This document shows, piece by piece, positions 47,171 through 58,699 of a DNA stretch of 64,000 nucleotides. A model generated the notes under the pieces. The model was not told where the DNA came from and searched no databases. It was given only the letters and a program-made list of their open reading frames with translations. Within the stretch, counting starts at the first letter, position 1. Each line of letters opens with the position of its first letter. The stretch comes from Diorhabda sublineata. Its lineage: Eukaryota; Arthropoda; Insecta; Coleoptera; Chrysomelidae. The stretch spans positions 19,076,488 to 19,140,487 of the forward strand of contig NC_079480.1 of NCBI RefSeq assembly GCF_026230105.1, in the 5' to 3' direction. A program made the translations under genes and the position numbers.

Positions 47171-47329
47171 TACCTTTAGGTGGTTCCATCGCGATGCCAG
47201 CAGGCAGGAAAGAGGGAAGCGTTTAGTCGGTAGGTGAATGCTGGAGGCAGCACCAACCCGACACTATTCGAGCAAATAAGACCGCCATGTGCCAAGCTTG
47301 AATGTCTGGTAGCAGATTCCTAATCCTCT

Positions 47330-47333
<4 letters not shown>

Positions 47334-47414
<81 letters not shown>
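47334..47414. repeat. (TA)n array at the 3' end of the R1 element
   Basis: About 80 bp of uninterrupted (TA)n follows directly on the 3' end of the R1 element. Confidence 0.97.
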
Positions 47415-47416
<2 letters not shown>

Positions 47417-48786
47417 AAATGATCAGAAATCTAAAAGCAAGTAGGTACATAATGAAAATTTATAATTTATTGAGATTAGTTTTACTAAAGATAATAATTA
47501 AACTAAAGGCAAAAAATCGATAAAAAAATAAAAGAAATTGAATTGATATTTGCAAGTTAATTAATTATAGTTATTTTATATATAAGGAATTATTTATTAA
47601 AAATGATATATTCTAAAGGATTGCATATGTACAAATCATAATTTGTATCATAGAATAATGTTATTAATTATAAATTAATATAAAACTTAGTGGAAGATTG
47701 ATTTTTTTAAAAAAATATATGAAACTGTTGCCAAAAGGACCCATAATAGTGAAAATTCATAAACTATTAATGAAATAAAAGTTTATTTAAAAACATAAAT
47801 ATAAGATCTGACAAGTGTTTGTTTGACAAGTGTTTGTCATTGTGAGGAGACAAGAGCAAAAGTCTAGTGAGTCATATGATATGGTTGCTAAGGAGATAAA
47901 AAAAAAGAGGATCATTATTTATTTAGAAAAAAAGTAGTATCAGCAGAAAAGAGAATGGAGAGTGCAAAAGTTATAAGAAATAGAAGTTAAATTTGAATCA
48001 AAATACAAAATAATTGCGAATTATTAAAGATGAATGGAAGATAAATATCTGTACTGAAGAAAATCTAACGAGTTGAAGATTTGTTACTAATCCAATGAGT
48101 GGAAGATTTGTTACTGACAATTCACAGAAGTAAATACAAGTTTTAGATCTGATATTGCAAGATATTATCATCTCAGGTCAGTTCCTTCACGTATTATTGG
48201 CCAATAATAATAATAATAGTAATAATATAAAATAATTTATAAAAAAAAAAGGAATATTACCTATACTTACGTTGACAATGGATAAAATTCCTTATTTGTG
48301 AGGTGAAGATTCCTTTTCCGTAGAAATAATATGAATTGTGTAGTATAATTAAATTTTTGTTCCATGTATCATATGTAATCCTTCCACAGAAATAGAACTT
48401 CTTGATTATATCATATAAAATTGACATAATTTTTTTTATATTTTCCTTATATTCTACATATAAATAATAGGATATTCATCTGAGTCGATTTATAACAGAG
48501 AACTGTGTAGAATTATCAAATTAGAGGAACGGCTAACTTCAGGTTAGACTCATAGGCGTACTCAACTACATTTTATTAAACTTTATTTGAATTAAAAATA
48601 ATACAATTAACTTTTAACATAAAACTTTTATTGATTTGTTAAAAGAAAAAACATCCATAAGTTATTTATTTATGCCAGAACTCAAAGAGAGAATGAGTTT
48701 CATGCCCGGCAAATAACGTGCTAGCGACAACAATAGAAAAATAAAAACAATAATAAATACAATAATAGAGGTAGAAATAAATAATT

Positions 48787-48789
<3 letters not shown>
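47415..48789. other. AT-rich dac intron, nothing recognised
   Basis: Very AT-rich sequence with poly-A runs. No coding or structural feature is supported. Confidence 0.35.

Positions 48790-48880
<91 letters not shown>
48790..48880. repeat. (TA)n microsatellite
   Basis: About 90 bp of uninterrupted (TA)n. Its right edge touches the C-terminal end of the transposase remnant that follows. Confidence 0.97.
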
Positions 48881-48881
<1 letters not shown>

Positions 48882-49350
48882 AATGAAGGAAGTGGGCACC
48901 TTGCACTTCTACAAACTCTATGATATTTCTTTGAACCTGAATGAACATTTCAAGATTATACCTTATAGCGTCACATTGGAAGTTTATTCTATGGATCATT
49001 AAGTTCCTTATGTTAACCAAGCTTTTGATATAATCAAAAAAGTTGATCCATTGTATTTGAATCAGTGGAACGTGGTGACCGTGTAACTCTGCGACCAATC
49101 CACCTTTTGAGAAAAATGTTATAGAGAAGATTTTTTACAGGAGTGGAAATGCGTGCCTGAACCACATGTCTCCGCGAGTTAAGAGGAATATCACATAATA
49201 TGGGTGGATAGTCATTTAGGAGTATCGTTGAGTATCAGGTTGTTATCAAAAAAATATGTACCCACTAAATTATCACGCACTATTCCTGCCCAAATTTGAA
49301 TTGTATCGTGAGGATTTCCATCTTCCAGCTTCATCAGTAAACAACTCGTT
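48881..49350 (-). pseudogene. Mariner-like (DD41D-type) transposase remnant
   Basis: The complement reads LFTDEAGRWK (first catalytic block), then IQIWAGIVRDNLVGTYFFDN, and after frame changes RINFQCDAIRYNLEMFIQVQ and EVQGAHF at the C-terminus. The C-terminal block is nearly the same as in the remnant at 51160-51630 (RINFQCDVIRCNLGKLFQVQ), so these are two copies of one family. The QQDGAPPH block is not readable here. Confidence 0.7.
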
Positions 49351-49473
49351 ATTTATCTAGAAACCAATGAGCTTAGGCCTAACCTAACCTAAACCTTCAC
49401 CTTCATGGCATACATTTTCTGGATGTAAATGCGATGAAGAAGCTGTTTCTGGAAAATCCTATGATTAGTTGTC

Positions 49474-49603
49474 GTTTGATTGTGTTTTGATACCGTGTAA
49501 GTATTTTCAATAAATAATTAATATTAATGATAATTTTCCTTGGCATTCACAACGATCTAAAAATCTACATATCTCCATAAATTTTGTCGAGTTAAGCAAA
49601 AAG
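49474..49603 (+). repeat. AT-rich dispersed repeat, copy 1 (partial)
   Basis: Starts tttgattgtgttttgatacc with gtaagtattttcaataaata, and continues acgatctaaaaatctacata. It matches the first part of the copies at 49701 and 51738. It ends early at the gagttaagcaaa block. Confidence 0.75.
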
Positions 49604-49700
49604 TATCTTTTGGTTGAAAAATTGTTCAAAAAATTCATTTGAAGGTACAATAAATAATTATCGATCTCTTTCACGTTTATTCATCAGTTCTCCTAGAAAT

Positions 49701-49987
49701 ATTTGATCGTGTTTTAGCACCTCCTGTAAGTATTTTCAATAAATAATTACAATTTATAATAATTTTTTTCAGAATGTTTCTTTATAGCGAACGGTTTTTT
49801 AGCATGTAAAACGATCTAAAAATCTACAAATCTCGTGAAACATAAATTTCATCGAATTAAACAAAGAATAGATTTTGAAGATGGTAATTGGAGAAGTTAC
49901 GGATTATCAACCATTGGACAAGAGCCGCCCCTGGCCTTAAAATAGTAGTTTAGAATTATTTATTCCGTCAAACATTACATGAACTTA
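49701..49987 (+). repeat. AT-rich dispersed repeat, copy 2
   Basis: Contains gtaagtattttcaataaata, gcgaacggttttttagcatg, acgatctaaaaatctacaaa, and tcaaccattggacaagagcc before a tagaattatttattccgtca end. It is about 290 bp and matches copy 3 over its whole length. Confidence 0.8.
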
Positions 49988-50429
49988 CGTAATTGATATC
50001 AACGTACAACAAAACATAAGAAAATGAATATTAGTGTTATTTTTAGATTAAGGAAACGAAAATCCACAAAAAAAATCATTCAACTCTTGCTTAATATTTG
50101 AGCTTTCCATTTATTTGGAGAAAATAGATCGCAAATAAGCATTTTATCCCATACAATCAATTGAACACGTAACTATGAAGATGAGGAGTTCTTAAATTGC
50201 TACTTGTTACATTTTTATCCAACAACTGTAAGTGAGGTAAAAGAAATTATTAAAAAATGAACACAAAAAAACAAAAATAATATTTGTGAATTGTAGTGGA
50301 TTATGTAAGTCCTCCACTCATTGTATTTATACTAAAAATACTATTTCTAGAAGCATTCAAAAACAGTGATACTAATTTTCAAACTTGGAAATAGAAATGA
50401 TAACAAAACAAGATATTGATAGTTAGAAT

Positions 50430-50620
50430 GAACAAATTTTTGGAAAAAGTCTATTCAATATGCGATACATTTATTAATAACACTATTAATAACACTATTT
50501 ACGGAGATGAACCGGTAATAGTGATATTTCTTGATTAGGTTGAAGCTTTCGACACTATCCACAATTTCATTCTACTAAATAAGAGGTCCAGTCCATAGTT
50601 TTTTCGAATTTTTTGCATCC
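50430..50620 (+). pseudogene. LINE reverse transcriptase fragment
   Basis: The frame reads FLEKVYSICDTFINNTI and then VIVIFLD*VEAFDTIHNFIL. This is the first catalytic Asp block (F-L-D-x-x-x-A-F-D-T-I-x-H) of a jockey/RTE-type reverse transcriptase. Only this block is left, with one stop. Confidence 0.65.
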
Positions 50621-51159
50621 TGGAACATTTTAAGGAAAATATTGACGCTATACAAAATAATAATAGAAAGTTTTATGGAATAAAGTACTTAACAAATATT
50701 TCTAATGTATAATCACCAAGCGATATAAATTCATTTATCATCCAGCTCATCTCCCTTTTTTGAATCGAGCAAACAAGCCAAAGGCGAAATAATTTAAATC
50801 CTGAAATTATTGTCACTTCGTCGTGTGAGTGACTGAAATGAGAAAGACACACACCCCGATGATTCCATGACTACAAAGTGAAGTCATTTTACTGTAACTA
50901 AATAAATCGTATATATTCATCACCCTCTGTCGGTTGTATTCTAATATTTTAAAACGATGTAACGTTTCGGAACAAATTTCATTACGGGCTTTTTTGAGAA
51001 TTAGACTTTGAGGCGAATATATTTGTAAGGTTACAAAAGATATTTGATGATCGTTAGTAATAGAATTAGAATGAGAAGTCTATAGTGACGATGTTGTATA
51101 TTCAATGCGAAGTTAACTAAACCATGTCAAAAGTACATTGTTAAATGCAGTTGATGTTG

Positions 51160-51630
51160 ATCCCATAACTAGCGTACGCAAAACGCAAAACTTCTTCACC
51201 TCTTTCACATCCAGAAAGTGCATGCCTTAGAAGTAGAGGATATTATTGCTAGAAAAGACTGTTTAATTTTCTTCCAAACATGCGGTTCATGCAGGATGGA
51301 GCCCCTCCTTACTTCCTTATTGACGTAAAAAATAGTTTTAATAACATTTTTACTAATAAGTGAATTGGTCGGGAAAGTCCATTTACATGGCCACCACGTT
51401 CCACTGAATTAATTACAGTGGATTCACTTTTTTCAGAATTTCTATAAATCTTTGTATATACAACACTAGTAAACGCGAAAAACGAAATAATCGATAGAAT
51501 AAACTTTCAATGTGACGTTATAAGGTGTAATCTTGGAAAGCTCTTCCAAGTTCAAAGAAATATCATCCGTAGACTTTGAAAGTGTATAGAAGTCCAAGGT
51601 GCTCATTTCGAACAACTATCATAGTTTTTT
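51160..51630 (+). pseudogene. Mariner-like (DD41D-type) transposase C-terminal remnant
   Basis: The frame reads MRFMQDGAPPYFLIDVKNSF, then WPPRSTEL (normally WPPRSPDLTPLD), RINFQCDVIRCNLGKLFQVQ and IEVQGAHFEQL. It is a relative of the intact transposase at 6262-7341 (QQDGAPPH, WPPRSPD, NGTHFEHLL end) and a close copy of the remnant at 48881-49350 in opposite orientation. Confidence 0.8.
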
Positions 51631-51737
51631 TATTCCTATTCGATAAGTTTTACGCTGACCGACTAAATTTTACTTCATTTAAATTTTTTTTTATTCAATT
51701 AACTCGATGCTCGATAGTATGCAGATCAATTAGAAAG

Positions 51738-52017
51738 GTTTGATTGTGTTTTAATACCTGTAAGTATTTTCATTCAATAATTACAATTAATGATAATTTT
51801 CTTCTTTATGGCGAACGGTTTTCTTGGCATGTATAACGATCTAAAATCTACATATCCCTAAAATTTTATTGAAAAATCGATTAAAAAATTAATCTAAGTT
51901 TTCGTTAGATTGAACTTTAGACTGTAAAAGTTGTTAACCATTGGACATAAGCCACCACTTGCCTTCAGATAGTAGTTAGAATTATTTATTTCGTCAAACA
52001 CACTAAATGGACATACA
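51738..52017 (+). repeat. AT-rich dispersed repeat, copy 3
   Basis: Starts ggtttgattgtgttttaatac with gtaagtattttcattcaata and ends with taaccattggacataagcc and tagaattatttatttcgtca. It is in the same direction as copies 1 and 2. It directly follows the transposase remnant at 51160-51630. Confidence 0.8.
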
Positions 52018-52029
52018 TAATCACCCATT

Positions 52030-54030
52030 AAAAATTCATAATGTTCGAATGTATAATTTAGAAACTATACTTAAATATAAGTTCTGATTTTAAGTTTCTA
52101 AATTTAAATATATAACTTGTGACAACAAAAATTGTGACAGATTAAAACCAATAAGAGATGCTGAAAATTTAAGTCATCCTCGCCGATCTGTGATGGAATT
52201 TGGCAGCTTTCTTTTAACATTTGTGGTTGACATAAACAAGCTGATCAGATACTTTCTCTTTTTCATATCTTAGTAATTTTACATATTTCTAATATATGTC
52301 CAACATAATATTCTACGATCTTTTTTTGTAGCAAACTTGGCCAGTAGCAAACTCCATTCAATGACGATTATAATTAAAAGTTCATTCACCTGTTTTTCAT
52401 TTTGAGTACGGTCTGAATAAAAGATTTATCGATAATTGATTCCTCTTTCAATAGAAATCTAATAAATAATTTTTTGCTTGCTACTGTTTTTTATAGTTTT
52501 CTGTATACTCGATCTTTGTCCTATTTTAAAATCCTTCACAATTATGCTTTTTCCTTCAATTACGATTATGTTTAAAAGTTCATTCACTTGTAACTCGTTT
52601 TGAGTACGTTCCTGAATAAAAGATTCATCATCATCGCATTCCTATTCCAATTGAAATCTCTCATAATAATTTTTCTGCTTGTTTTTTTTTATCCTCGATC
52701 TCTGTCCAATCGTCTACATTCATTCTTTTTTCGGATTCTATTTCCATTTTGACATTCTTTTCGATATTGAGGAAATCAAAGCGTTCCATATTGGTAAAAC
52801 ACCTTTACAAAACGAAAGCAGTTCTGAAAGATATTGATTCAAATATAAAATTACATTATTGTTTTGATTGCGATGAAATAGTTTACTGTATTTTTTGATC
52901 ATACCTCGTACGATGAATAAAATGTGTAAATGTATACTTTATCTAAGATAACTACTCTGCGACAAATCCTGATATCAAGCTACTGTAAGTTTGTTGTAAC
53001 TTCCTTACGCCATAACCAAAACTTACTGTATATATGCCCTACCGCAGCATTATAATTTCCCAGGAGTTTCCCTGTTTACATAATATGTTTATGATATAAG
53101 CTTTGTTGTTTATTCCCAGTCGATATACATATATATACGTATAGTGTATGCATGAATAAATGTAAAGAAGCCTAGGACCTTAGTTATTGAAACTCAAACA
53201 CCTTTTGTCTATTCTGCAGTTTGCTATAATTAAGATTCGGCGCTTGTTCAATTCTGGAACTATTGAAATTTGGAATAGATAAACCAAATCAAAACTTAGA
53301 AAGTTGAAAATGTGGAGAAAGAAATAATCGAAATTAGTAATAATACAATAAAACATCGTGACATCAGGAAACGAGATGAATTATATCATCAAAATGCTTC
53401 AGGCTGCATCCTGTTATTTCTTGTATTTTGTGATTTGGCGCAAATGTAGCGAAATATATATTTTCTTATGGATGGTGTCCTACCGTGATTTTGGCAAAGG
53501 AACCAGTGGTACTTACAAGCTAAAATCCTGTACAAAATTATTTATCGATATTCTTTATTGATTCATAACTTACTGTACAACATGTAGGCCATGGACCTTG
53601 TTTGACAGTGACATAATCTTGTTTTGACAGTGATTCGGTTTAGACACATTTCCTTTCATTAGCAGCAAGCAGTTGTTTGTAATTGTTTTTATTACATGCA
53701 TATTTGGAAGTTCATTAGTCTTATAGTTTTCTTTGCCTTGTTCCGCATTTCGTACACCATATTTTTTTATCTATCCATTCGTTTTCTTCTCATATTTTGT
53801 TCAATTTCTTCCTTACAGGTCCTTGAGGGTCTTTCTTTTCACATATCTGTACCAGAGCAGTTGCTTAACGTGTATTCTCTCATGTAAACTCGACCTGCTC
53901 CTCAACGTATACCTTCATTTCGTTAATGCTCTGTTTCTGGATATCCTGGTATCTTATTTGGGAGTATATCAAGTTAAAAAAGGAACCGCCAAAGAAATTT
54001 GTTAATAGAGAAGGCAGTACGAACATCGAC
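52030..54030. other. AT-rich dac intron, nothing recognised
   Basis: Open frames at 53358, 53696 and 53733 lack motifs. Two related passages, ttaaaagttcattcac with tttgagtacg, lie near 52375 and 52570 and suggest a local duplication. No gene is supported. Confidence 0.35.
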
Positions 54031-54039
54031 TCTCCTAAA

Positions 54040-54215
54040 TTAAGGATATTCAATGCGATTTGTTGCTGGTTTGTTAGGAAGACATAATTTCAGCATCAGT
54101 CGCATAGCAAGGAGATATAGAACAGACAGTCACCAGCAATCTACTCGAAAATGAATTAGCAGATATCGATATATCGTCTCGAACGGTTAGAAAAAGTTTA
54201 CATGAAGCACATGCT
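54040..54215 (+). pseudogene. Tc1-like transposase N-terminal scrap
   Basis: The frame reads TVTSNLLENELADIDISSRT and VRKSLHEAHAC. This matches the second helix-turn-helix of Tc1-like transposases (T-A-x-x-L-x-x-E-L-x-x-x-x-I-S-x-R-T-V-R-x-x-L-H-E-A). Only about 60 codons remain. Confidence 0.55.
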
Positions 54216-54615
54216 TGCAACGAATTTTTTTAATCACTTCTATTTTCACTTTCAAACGACAAAAATTGAAAAACCGTTCAATGTAACTAATTAAAAGCTT
54301 CAGCATAATATTTGTTGTTATTTGGAGTTGAGATATCATATCAAATACCATTAAAACAAGTTTTAATTCGAAAAGCACTATCCTACTTATTGAATTTCCT
54401 TCTGTAGGCTAAAACTGATGATTTTGGTGATTGTTTTGTTGTTATATTCATTTTAATGTCATTTTTTATCTCAAATGTACTTTATACAAGTGACAGCCAC
54501 TTAAGTGAATGAATAAAATAAACATTTGACTGAGAGAAAGATTTTTTCAATGCTGATGCCGCGTTCATTCATAATCGATCAAAACCTACAACGTGTTGAT
54601 GATTCATAGCAGTGA

Positions 54616-55110
54616 TTGGGCATGTTTACACTTTATAAGATTTTTTGCATGTGTCAATGTATGAAACATGGACCCATCATTTCATTTTGGAATAAAAACA
54701 ATCATCATCTGAGTGGACTGCAGCCGGTGAACTACGTCCAAAGGCACAACGGTCAAATAAGAAGGTTATCGCTTCAGTATTGGAATGCACATGGAATATT
54801 AGTCATGACCATCTCCAAAAGGGAGAGTTATGGATGGCGAATACTACATACAATCGTTGGATTGTTTGAATGCAAAAAATCAAGTAAAAACGGCCTCATA
54901 TGTCGAAGAAAAAACGACTGTTTTGCCAAGACAAAGTCGATGTCAACGATGATTAAATTGAAGGAATTACACTTTGAATTGCTTCGCTGAAATCGCTGAA
55001 CTGAAAAAAATGTTCGCTGGTGAGAAACTCAGCTCAAATGAAAAAGCAATTACTGAAACTGAAGCCTATTACGAGGCAAAAGACAAATCCTTGTATTGCT
55101 CCTGAATAAG
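54616..55110 (+). pseudogene. mariner transposase catalytic-half remnant
   Basis: The frames read MYETWTHHFILE (normally WDETWIHHF, first catalytic block), EWTAAGELRPKAQRSNKKVI, and later CQDKVDVND for the QDNAPVH block. Then come KLKELHFELLR, LVRNSAQMKKQLLKLK and AYYEAKDKSLYCS-like residues. The order follows a DD34D mariner. The third catalytic block is deleted. Confidence 0.75.
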
Positions 55111-55119
55111 ATTACATTG

Positions 55120-55745
55120 ATAAGTCCGATTTAACCCGAAAATGATAATCAAAATTCGAATTAGCAATGGCATATGGAATGAGTAAACTCGAAATTGAAA
55201 ATCCACACTTTCAAATTTGGAATTTCACAATGATTACCCTGTATGGACCCACATAACACTGTAATGTTTAGTGAGGGACGACCCTATATTCATTAAATGT
55301 ATCAATAAATTCAGGATGTTTGCAGCAAATATTATTATTCAAGATATAACCTTAGTTTCCTTGGATATTACGAGAGGACCAAGCTTCAATTTAATAGCGA
55401 TGTCTATCTAATATGGAAATACTGGCTATTGATGGTACAAACTCAAATGCAAATTTAATGTTGGGTTATATTATAATGCCGATAGGTAGTTCGTTTAGGT
55501 GAAAAGACGAAAGAATATGTTACTAATCTAGTCTAGTTAACATTTTGAAGATATTTAAACATTTGGAGATGCTGGATTTAATTCAAAGTTTTCAATACTT
55601 ACAAATAATTTGGGTTGTTAGTAAATAGCAATATCAGCCTTTTTAAAAGGACGATACAGTGTTGGAAAAATAGTACCACAGTATAATACCATTTGACTAG
55701 AAGAAAATTGCTTCAAAACTGTAGGTAATACAAGCAAATTCAGAC
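55120..55745. other. AT-rich dac intron, nothing recognised
   Basis: No coding or repeat feature is supported. Confidence 0.3.
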
Positions 55746-55749
55746 ACAA

Positions 55750-56512
55750 GATTTTATGTTTCTGTTGATCTGCATAATTAATTTCATTTTGACACAAGGT
55801 AGATCTATTTAAGATGGAAAATGGATCGAAATCACATATTAAGAATGTGCTATATGAAAAAAATCTGTAACAGGTCGATTGTTATTCTTAAATTGACAAT
55901 TTTTAGCACCCCCTCTTAATTATAAGCTTCCCAATCAAAATTTTGAATAAGAGGGAGTCGTATGGCACCATCTTGGAAAGGGATTTTAGTCCTCTGCTCA
56001 GCAATATAAAGATTCCTAAATTTGGTTCAATCATTACTGAGAAAATTAATTTTAAAGATGTAAAATTTTTGATAACAAAACTATATGAATAAAGATAAAA
56101 ATGTCGCATAAGATTTCGAAGATTTTATTTTTCTGTTGGTAAGCATATTTAATTTAATTTTGGCACAAGGTAGATTTATTAAATTTGAAATATGGATCGA
56201 AATCACATATCACGAATATGCTATATAAAAAAAACCTCAAACAGATCGATTTTTATTCTTAAATTGACAATTTACAGTATGGAAATATTATCCACATCCA
56301 GCACCCCCTCTGAATTATAAGCTTCCCATCGAAAATTTTAAATAAGAGGGAGTCCATGGTGGAAAGGGATTTTAGTCCTCTTCTTAGCAATATATAGATT
56401 CTTGAATTTGGTGCAATAGTAACTGATAAAATTAATTTTAAAGATGTAAAATTATTGATAACAAAATTTTATGAATGAAGATAAAAATGTCGCATAATAT
56501 TTAGAAGGTATT
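55750..56512 (+). repeat. Tandem duplication of a ~370-bp unit
   Basis: The first unit (55750-56120) and the second (56121-56512) share their whole length: ttgacacaaggtagat, atggatcgaaatcacatat, attcttaaattgacaat, agcaccccctctt-aattata, taagagggagtc, aaagggattttagtcctct, ttttaaagatgtaaaatt and aaagataaaaatgtcgcat. Identity by eye is about 80-85 percent. The second unit has an extra 20-30 bp before agcaccccctc. No coding potential is shared. Confidence 0.9.
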
Positions 56513-56519
56513 TTTTAAG

Positions 56520-57120
56520 GATTAACATTTTAGTTGAGATTGGTGATTCTCATTTAGCAATTTTAAATGCCCGTAACTCATAAACAAGGGGTCTACTCAC
56601 TACCGAATGTTTTGTACCAAGTATCGGAACACCATGTATTTTCAATCTAACTATTAACTATTACTACTGCGCACTGTTATTGAGAATGTCAATAAGGACA
56701 AATGTATAAACTGCTTGGTACGTTTGAAGGGAGTTAATTTAGGTGAACGCCAACGCTATTATCCAGGCGGTAGGGATTTAGTCCTGCGGCTATTTAACAC
56801 GATGTTATCTTTAATGTTGCAATTTCTCGGTTCGTTGTTTTGTTGTCACTCATCCTGTGAAGCTACATAATTCGGAAATTTACGAACAAAACGTTATGTC
56901 GTCTGTGCAGTGTTGGATTCGTATAATCTTTAAATCTATTTTAATATAATTTAAAATTGTAATAACAACACGCATAGTCGATACTTTCTAGTAAATATGC
57001 CCTAAAATTATTGCGGAATGCGCGAAAAGATGATATCGATTTGATTTAAAATGGCAAGTGATTGTGCATCTTTTTGCTTTGTAACATATTGAGCCCTTAA
57101 CTAATTCTAAACGTAGAGTA
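56520..57120. other. dac intron, nothing recognised
   Basis: Mixed-complexity sequence without a reading frame or motif. Confidence 0.3.
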
Positions 57121-57124
57121 GGTA

Positions 57125-57880
57125 GGTAAAGGTCATGTTCCTAAGTGGAAATTGGAGAAGCGTGCTTACGAATTAGGCAAACGGATTCAAATATAACTAA
57201 AGAAGGAAGAGTCTGAATTTTTAATCTTTTGTAGTTTGAGGATTCGCTCAAATTGAGTCGCACCACATGTATCCCAGAAGGGAAGAGCATATCGGAGATT
57301 TGACTCAATAAGGGCATAATAAATTGTTAAGGAGATGGATAAGTTCAGTTCTTTGGAAACAGGAGAAACCTAATTTTTTAGATAAAACGTATTAGATTAG
57401 GTTAGATTAGAAAAATCACAAAAAGTTATTGCAGTGAAGTGATGGATGTTTAGACTAGAGTACACATTATTTAGGAGGAAGAATATAGAATAATTTGCCA
57501 CTAAAAACCCAAATTAATGGATAGTAAGTATTTTATATTCAAACAGAAATCATGAAAGCCCTTTTTGACCAAAATTTCTATTATCTTAGATAACGTGGGA
57601 AGGAGTGCAATTGGGCGATGCTTGTTTTTATCTCTTCCACTATATGCAAAGGTATAAATATCTTAAGGTAATTGGGAAAGTACCAGTTTGATATGAAACG
57701 TTAATCAAAGTGGTAAGGTGGTAAGTTAGCATTAACATCAAGAATATATGAAACCGGATCATGAAAAGGAATTGTAGAATTTGATAAATTTTAGGCTAAA
57801 TTCACATTATTGAGGTTATCAGGTGAAGTAGAGTTTATACTCAAAGAAGAAACCTTATTTATCATTTACAATGGATCAAG
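57125..57880 (-). pseudogene. jockey/CR1-like LINE remnant with internal deletion
   Basis: The complement begins with LINVSYQTGTFPITLR and, after a frame change, HRPIALLPTLSKIIEILVKK-like blocks (fingers of the reverse transcriptase). It then jumps to the thumb: MPLLSQISDMLFPSGI (normally ALIESxLRYGxxFWG) and IQTLPSLVIFESVCLIRKHA. The palm with the catalytic YADD is deleted. Frames change several times. Confidence 0.65.
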
Positions 57881-58559
57881 GTCGTAAGCTGACTCATAAA
57901 TGGCAAACGAAATGATTAGTCCTCACCTATGAAAATTTTATTTCAGTCGTATTAGTTTGCGAGTTATATTAATTTGATTCAGCACCCTAAAAATAGCCCT
58001 AATCAGCTTTAAAATCACAGAAACCTAAGAAAATTCTTTCTGTAGACCCGTGTGTCGAGTCAAGGTAATTGGGAATCATTTTTTTTTATATATATCCGTT
58101 AAGTAAAAGCCTCGTATTTTTTGAATTTGTTAAAAAAAATCCCGGAGAATGATTTAGTTGTCTCAAAAGTTTTGATTATAGCTAAAAATTTCATGGATTT
58201 TATGAAATACCTAGAAATCCACGGAAAAATCAGTTAAAACTAATAAAAATTGAGTTCTGAGGCTGCGTTTACAAAAAATTTTATTTGAAAATAAACTAGT
58301 GGTCTTCAGAACCATAATGTACTTTGTTGTTTGACTCTATGACGATTTTCAATATCTAAAGTTATTGAAGATTCTTTTCTCGTATTGCAGCAATTAATCA
58401 TATTTGTAGGAAATTTTCTTGATATTTGAACTATGAAGGCTGCTACTTAAGTTTTGAGATATGGCAACTCTGATGATATGTCAAATCTGACGTTGCCATC
58501 ATGAAGTTTGACGTTTTAATGGTGAATGTAATAGGAACTTGTTGTCATACGAGTGATGT

Positions 58560-58690
58560 TTGAGTTGTTACAGATTCTTTCGATGTGGATTAAACCAACA
58601 GCAGTTTGTCGATCAACTCGATTCGTCTTATGATAACGAAACATTTTCTCGAGCTTTCGCTGGTTTTCCGAAATCAATTATAGTTTTGAT
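58560..58690 (+). pseudogene. mariner transposase N-terminal scrap
   Basis: The frame reads FRCGLNQQQFVDQLDSSYDN, then ETFSRAFAGFPKSIIV. It resembles the first helix-turn-helix of a mariner group that has RRGLxQQxCxDxLxSxFGDEAPS, with a deletion to the later GRPKSVVV. Everything after it is lost. Confidence 0.6.
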
Positions 58691-58699
58691 TTATCTATC

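Larger units (their letters stand above)
42355..47333 (+). mobile_element. R1-clade non-LTR retrotransposon, near full length
   Basis: The element is about 5.0 kb, a normal length for the R1 clade. It has a short leader, ORF1 (gag with three CCHC knuckles), an overlapping ORF2 (endonuclease, reverse transcriptase, C-terminal Cys/His knuckle) and about 160 bp of 3' UTR. It has no poly-A tail. It ends at cctctaaattatatat, where a (TA)n array starts. Its 5' end also abuts a (TA)n array. G+C content is clearly higher than the flanks. The element is dead through several frameshifts and stops. Within the R1 clade, insertion at fixed sites or in microsatellites is established for some families, so the position between TA arrays suggests TA-repeat targeting. 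Confidence 0.88.

Noticed and set aside
48666..48899. Protein of Tyr-Ile repeats
   Set aside because: It is only the translation of a (TA)n array.
49376..49400. cctaacctaaccta as a telomeric (TTAGG)n repeat
   Set aside because: Only two to three units, not a tandem array.
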